In this document: positions 16,201-18,933 of the stretch, piece by piece | Layout: each line of letters starts with the position of its first letter | How positions within the stretch are numbered: position 1 is the stretch's first letter | The notes under the pieces: model-generated | What the model was told of the DNA's origin: nothing | Databases searched by the model: none | What the model saw: the letters and a program-made list of their open reading frames with translations, nothing else | DNA from: Caldifarciminota bacterium RBG_13_43_14 | Lineage (GTDB): Bacteria > Hydrothermota > Tepidihabitantia > SM23-42 | Assembly: GCA_001771735.1 (NCBI GenBank) | Contig: MEUM01000122.1 | Location: forward strand, 275 to 19,207 | Direction: 5' to 3' | DNA length: 18,933 bases | Made by a program: the position numbers and the translations under genes

Positions 16201-16947
16201 TTGATAATGTTCACGGATCTCTTTGATCAGATAGTTCAAAACTGGTTTTCTTTTGCCTTTTACCTTGACCGATGGCATATTATCGGCCTCAACGACATCC
16301 GCGATCCGTGAATAGGTTTCATGACCAATAATTATCTCACCGGCCTTGGATACGCCTTCGAGCCGGGCAGCAAGATTGACCGTATCGCCGATCACTGTAT
16401 ATTCCATGCGTTCATCAGAACCAACGTTTAAGGCGACCACTGGACCGGAGTTGATGCCGATGCTCATGGAAAGGGGCGAGGCAAATTTCTTTTCTTCATT
16501 GAATTTTTTCATTTCCGCCATCATATCAATGGCGGCCCGGATCGCGCGCTCCGGATCATCGTGATGCGCGACCGGCGCACCGAAAAGTACCATGAGGGCA
16601 TCGCCTAAGAATTTGTCTACGCTCCCTCCATATTTATATACGATCTTCACCATTCGAGTAAAAAACTCATTTATTATGTTAGCTATATCTTCGGCATCCA
16701 TGGTTTCCGATAATGCGGTAAAACCGGATAGATCAGCAAAGGCTACGGTCACATTACGTCTTTCACCTTCGACCTTTTTTGCGGTCGGGTCGATCTTGAT
16801 CTTTTCAGTTACCCTTTCCGGTAAATAACGCTGATAAGAATCGATTAAATTTCCCAGCCATTTAAGTTTAACGATGATATCATCTGGGCCTTTGTATCCC
16901 CGGGTGATTTTATTTATTAATTCGATTATTTTATCGCTATTTTCCAT
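13204..16947 (-). CDS. Class III adenylate/guanylate cyclase - AAA ATPase - TPR signalling protein
   Basis: A 1247-residue three-part protein (numbered from ATG 16947). Residues 62-215 are a class III nucleotide cyclase with metal-binding D72 (FADLSGFT) and D116 (KFLGD), and transition-state N191 and R195 (DTVNLAARLE). K112 and D188 occupy the base-selecting positions and favour ATP. Residues about 255-520 are a STAND/AAA-type ATPase with Walker A GDPGMGKT (287-294) and Walker B VMIRVEDLQW (E414, D415), plus GNPLF at 499-503. From about 650 to the end are many tetratricopeptide repeats, typical protein-binding solenoids. No membrane segment is seen. The family is common but its inputs are mostly unknown. 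A TTG two codons upstream would extend the frame, but the promoter layout favours the ATG as a leaderless start. The stop is one base from the stop of the convergent gene. Confidence 0.92.
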   Translation of the reverse strand: MENSDKIIELINKITRGYKGPDDIIVKLKWLGNLIDSYQRYLPERVTEKIKIDPTAKKVEGERRNVTVAFADLSGFTALSETMDAEDIANIINEFFTRMVKIVYKYGGSVDKFLGDALMVLFGAPVAHHDDPERAIRAAIDMMAEMKKFNEEKKFASPLSMSIGINSGPVVALNVGSDERMEYTVIGDTVNLAARLEGVSKAGEIIIGHETYSRIADVVEADNMPSVKVKGKRKPVLNYLIKEIREHYQLPDTTRLQIVGRQTEKHAINMGIESAKSRKPVIMGITGDPGMGKTRLALEAIDLAQNNGFTSLTARCMPYDNNTAYTGLINMIAGYLKMKKEATDDEKNLLISMKLKSLKFSVEEYLPYIGILMGIQYPEIDNIPPEELQKRIFHVTREIVFHEAQNNPVMIRVEDLQWCDPTTIAFFDFLFDGLQDLPILALFEYRTDFAFPWIKSPISKIIILERFNLSDVDDLCKRILDVDEIKPEIIEMVFSKSQGNPLFTQEIIKYFLRKGGIRRIKGTVIPTGRFKDIDIAESISGVILDQIDRMNESDRRLLQYASVIGREFDPGILSRLLSRHDSDLKIDLERLVHFEGILALRKENGRSNYEFISPTTYEVTYGSLLKGRRREIHGQIGAIIEENDQNQLPEFFEILAHHYSRSQDNNKAVFFSRSAAFKSYRLYALKEALFYYDQALTRLGAKDLASEQLMGRLEILRQKGWVLKLLGDLTNAIALQKRSLKLAHQLGAEKDEAGACLNIGIIFQEMGVPQKGLNYWTRARRIARKINEKMILGLAVNNLGNYYFHTGDISKATDYFNEALEINTEIGDIRSIALTRLNLGSLSERKGDFAAALDQYRQAHEKFNEIGDKENLTRTLNMIGLANISIGNAEEATKKLYESIVMAQEIGDKLTELQALGNLGLLYAQAWQLDKAREKFSECLTLAKNINDPQQIIIAHINTGDTYLYQGKTKNAIEHHQPAIEIARQITDPYNEALAYRSLAWAQVYQGAFSQAMDNFNKSREIFINIKDGRNAALSDLGFASLQIRLGDFDTVAPMLDNFEARAQEVQDPEIMALTLEVKAEGLMFKKDHAGARALLEKLPDLCRAFGNKRLYAWTIARLGRLSIIEGKSAEAKAQIDRSMTIAEEMNDKLLKIYNLLTNGSQAIGQNDHDTARKMFEQAIQTAQENDLHEYQALSHAGLAQLGKINNQTVEETQNRFEYEKMIEKMTDGLPENIKNNYKNNFLNAIS

Positions 16948-16952
16948 ATTCA

Positions 16953-16980
16953 ATTGTAATTATATAGAAACCGCGGTCAA
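16953..16980 (-). promoter_or_regulatory. Promoter of the cyclase gene, leaderless layout
   Basis: On the minus strand TTGACC (plus 16975-16980), 16 nt, TACAAT (plus 16953-16958). Only 5 nt separate the -10 box from ATG 16947, so transcription should begin at or next to the start codon and no Shine-Dalgarno is possible. Confidence 0.6.
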
Positions 16981-17033
16981 GCAGTATTTGATCAGTGGAA
17001 TCGGTTTTTATCTGTATAATCTGCGTGTTGACA

Positions 17034-17061
17034 TTGACTTCGGTATTTGTTTGTCTATAAT
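17034..17061 (+). promoter_or_regulatory. Promoter of the cvpA-type gene, leaderless layout
   Basis: TTGACT (17034-17039), 16-nt spacer, TATAAT (17056-17061). The ATG at 17068 follows after 6 nt. A TTGACA at 17028 would need a 22-nt spacer and is less likely. It is divergent from the cyclase promoter about 55 bp away. Confidence 0.65.
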
Positions 17062-17067
17062 TGCACT

Positions 17068-17571
17068 ATGATTATCGATATCATTATCGTTATAATTTTT
17101 ATAGGATTTTTCTTTCACGGATTTTTTACTGGATTGATTCGCAGCGTGTTCGATGTTGCCGGTATAATTGCCGGATATTTGCTCGCGGTCGCTTTTGGAC
17201 AATCATTGCACATGCCGCACTTTCTTGCTTTTCTATTGATCTTTGTAATTACCGTTGTAATTTTTTCTTTTATTGGCCGTTCAGTTTCAAGGGCGGTTAG
17301 AAAAACACCAATTGGCAATACCGATCGTATCACGGGTGGTATTTTAGGTCTTCTAAAAGCATTTGTGATATGTTTTGTGTTATTATTGGGTGCTTTTTTA
17401 TTGCAGAGCGATAACCGTATTGTTCAGGAATCCAGACTGGCGCCGGAGATCGTTAATGCAGGTATGTCCTATAGCCAGGTGCTTCCTCGAAAATGGTATC
17501 AATGGCTGCAGAAAGTAACCGGTCAGGGAAAAAAAGTAATTATTAATGGGGATAATCACTTTTCTTTCTGA
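17068..17571 (+). CDS. CvpA-family membrane protein
   Basis: A 167-residue protein of the CvpA (colicin V production) family. It opens MIIDIIIVIIFIGFFFHGFFTGLIRSVFDVAG, the family's D-x-x-I...GFxxGLIR...G pattern. Four hydrophobic segments can be drawn (about 1-20, 28-46, 51-70 and 91-112), ending in a soluble C-terminus with RKWYQWLQKV near 141-150. CvpA proteins are inner-membrane proteins of unclear biochemical role, linked to colicin V export and envelope stress in other bacteria. ATG 17068 was chosen over an upstream TTG at 17047, because that TTG lies inside the promoter and would put MFVYNCT before the conserved N-terminus. The gene has its own promoter and no visible Shine-Dalgarno, so it is probably leaderless. 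Confidence 0.85.
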   Translation: MIIDIIIVIIFIGFFFHGFFTGLIRSVFDVAGIIAGYLLAVAFGQSLHMPHFLAFLLIFVITVVIFSFIGRSVSRAVRKTPIGNTDRITGGILGLLKAFVICFVLLLGAFLLQSDNRIVQESRLAPEIVNAGMSYSQVLPRKWYQWLQKVTGQGKKVIINGDNHFSF

Positions 17572-17624
17572 TTTTGGGAACGATGATTGGTTCGTTGCTG
17601 CGGTCAAAGGTGAGATCTTAGCAC

Positions 17625-17756
17625 GCTAATCGCTAAACGCTATACGCTAAACGAAAAAAGAGCGTAACGCGTAACGCGAAGGAATCCAGCATCTGTACCC
17701 CAACCCATTTTCCATGTGGTTCCAGCATCCTTGCCCATAACCCATTAACCATCTGT
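17625..17756. repeat. 7-nt tandem arrays and dispersed repeat between cvpA and metH
   Basis: Four tandem 7-nt units of the form GCTAWWC fill 17625-17652. A second set (GCGTAAC twice, then GCGAAGG) fills 17662-17682. Then come two related copies starting CCAGCATC (17686-17717 and 17722-17756), also found inverted in the lexA leader (8962-8996). No gene or terminator was recognised in this 224-bp gap. Confidence 0.7.
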
Positions 17757-17761
17757 TTTTA

Positions 17762-17789
17762 TTGACTATACTGCATAATTATGTAGAAT
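17762..17789 (+). promoter_or_regulatory. Promoter of the metH-type gene, leaderless layout
   Basis: TTGACT (17762-17767), 16-nt spacer, TAGAAT (17784-17789), then 6 nt to ATG 17796: the same geometry as the cvpA promoter. No Shine-Dalgarno precedes this ATG. Confidence 0.6.
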
Positions 17790-17795
17790 AGATTC

Positions 17796-18933
17796 ATGCG
17801 CAAAGAAATGAAAAAAGATCGTATAATTATTCTTAACGGCGCGACTGGGACCAATTTGCTGTCCCAAGGATTGAAACCAGGTGAGTCACCCAGCATTCTC
17901 AATTTAAGGAATCCCGACGCGGTTTTCAAGATACAAAGAGCCTATGTTGATGCTGGTGCCGATATTATAATGACCAATACATTTTCTGCGAACCCTTTCA
18001 ATATTTCACCACGTCAATTATCGCAAGTCCTTGAGCAGGGGGTAAAGATCGCCCGGAAAGCATCTCGGGGAAAAGTCAAGATATGGGGTGATGTCGGACC
18101 CCTGGGTGAGTTGATCGAACCATATGGACCTTTGAAACCGATTGAAGCCCAGGCGATCTATCGATCGATCTTTAAAATCTTTTTTCAAAAAGGCATTAGA
18201 GATTTCTTTATCGAGACCTTTACGTCGATCTCGGAGGCAAAGATCGCATTTTTATGTGCAATACCTTTTGCTCGCAGTATCGCGGTTTCATTGAGCTTGC
18301 AGGATAATCTTCATACGTTGATGGGTGAGATCCCCGAGAGCATTGCCGTTACATTTGATTCACTGGGAGCGTCAGCGATCGGTATTAATTGCACAACTCC
18401 AGAGGTCATAGTTAAAGCTCTCGACCGTATGAAATCGTATACCAGCAAACCCTTGATCGCAAAGCCAAATGCTGGCCGGGTAATAATAAAGGACAATAAG
18501 ATACATAACTCATTGAACGACCGACAGCTTGCTCGTTATTATGGTGATTTTGTTAAAGCCGGCGCTAAAATGATCGGTGGATGCTGTGGTACTACCCCGG
18601 CATATATACGAATGATAAGCCGCAAACAAGCGCGACCGATGCCGGGTTCTAAGATCAAAGGGAATTTTATCTGTTCCGGGCGTAGTGTTCTGAATTTCGA
18701 TACCAGAGATCTTATTATCGTCGGCGAGCGGCTTAATCCATCCGGTCGCAAAAAGCTGCGCACCGCTTTGAAGCAGAAAGATTTTGGTCTTTATGGTGAG
18801 GATGCAAAAAAACAGGAACAAGCTGGTGCCGGTATCCTTGATGTGAACGCCTATCTTGCTGAAGGTGATGAGAAAATTGATATAAACAAAGCAGTTAATG
18901 AGGTAAGTCGATCATCAATACTGCCGATATTAC
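17796..18933 (+). CDS. metH: Methionine synthase (cobalamin-type), N-terminal part, cut by window end
   Basis: An open frame of about 379 residues runs off the right edge. Residues 8-275 are a homocysteine S-methyltransferase domain: NGATGTNL at 14-21 and the zinc-binding Cys C199 (GINC), C263 and C264 (GGCCGTTP). From about 305 a pterin-binding domain begins (VGERLNPSGRKK at 309-320, GAGILDVNAY at 344-353), which would bind methyltetrahydrofolate. This order is that of MetH; the cobalamin domain should follow beyond the window. Whether the reactivation domain is present, as in E. coli, or absent, as in Thermotoga, cannot be seen. A linker (276-304) separates the domains. ATG 17796 is used as a leaderless start; a second ATG lies four codons on (17808). 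Role: remethylation of homocysteine to methionine. Confidence 0.9.
   Translation, partial: MRKEMKKDRIIILNGATGTNLLSQGLKPGESPSILNLRNPDAVFKIQRAYVDAGADIIMTNTFSANPFNISPRQLSQVLEQGVKIARKASRGKVKIWGDVGPLGELIEPYGPLKPIEAQAIYRSIFKIFFQKGIRDFFIETFTSISEAKIAFLCAIPFARSIAVSLSLQDNLHTLMGEIPESIAVTFDSLGASAIGINCTTPEVIVKALDRMKSYTSKPLIAKPNAGRVIIKDNKIHNSLNDRQLARYYGDFVKAGAKMIGGCCGTTPAYIRMISRKQARPMPGSKIKGNFICSGRSVLNFDTRDLIIVGERLNPSGRKKLRTALKQKDFGLYGEDAKKQEQAGAGILDVNAYLAEGDEKIDINKAVNEVSRSSILPIL

Noticed and set aside
16951..16953. TTG start for the cyclase, two codons upstream of the ATG
   Set aside because: It falls at the edge of the -10 box; the ATG at 16947 fits the predicted transcription start.

Overview
The window reads as a chromosomal segment of a Gram-negative-type bacterium, probably from an uncultured FCB-group lineage. 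A Stahlbacteria/WOR-3-like or Cloacimonadota-like genome would fit, but this is inference. The clues are a secreted beta-propeller protein with a FlgD-like/type IX C-terminal tail, a paired M16 protease operon, a cyclase-ATPase-TPR signalling protein, moderate G+C, and intergenic spaces crowded with palindromic and 7-nt-period repeats. No rRNA, tRNA, CRISPR array or complete transposase gene was found.

Layout. 1-785 (minus): EamA-family transporter, cut by the window edge. 951-3550 (plus): two overlapping M16 genes, the first with an intact zinc motif and the second with that motif lost. 3551-3814: a palindromic, 7-nt-period repeat zone that supplies the last codons of the next gene. 3788-8947 (minus): an SOS mutagenesis cluster, lexA - dinB - dnaE-type polymerase. 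It is interrupted between lexA and dinB by an A+T-rich GIY-YIG endonuclease gene lying between inverted REP-like palindromes, and the polymerase gene carries a 115-bp palindromic element in frame. 8948-9911: about 960 bp without a gene, holding a lexA promoter with a candidate operator and at least three short elements with terminal inverted repeats. 9912-13202 (plus): a 1096-aa exported protein. 13204-16947 (minus): class III cyclase/AAA/TPR protein, convergent with the former by one base. 17068-17571 (plus): CvpA-family membrane protein, divergent from the cyclase. 17572-17795: repeats. 17796-18933 (plus): N-terminal part of a MetH-type methionine synthase, cut by the window edge.

How things fit together. 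LexA would repress its own transcription and perhaps the two polymerases behind it, giving an inducible translesion module. The M16 pair resembles active/inactive heterodimers. Seven promoter-like sequences share a TTGAC-N-16-TA--AT layout; at three of them (cyclase, cvpA, metH) the ATG lies 5-6 nt after the -10 box, pointing to leaderless mRNAs, whereas the other genes have good Shine-Dalgarno sequences. The most unusual material is the repeat content: several palindromic families, one inserted in frame inside a DNA polymerase and one enclosing a nuclease gene.
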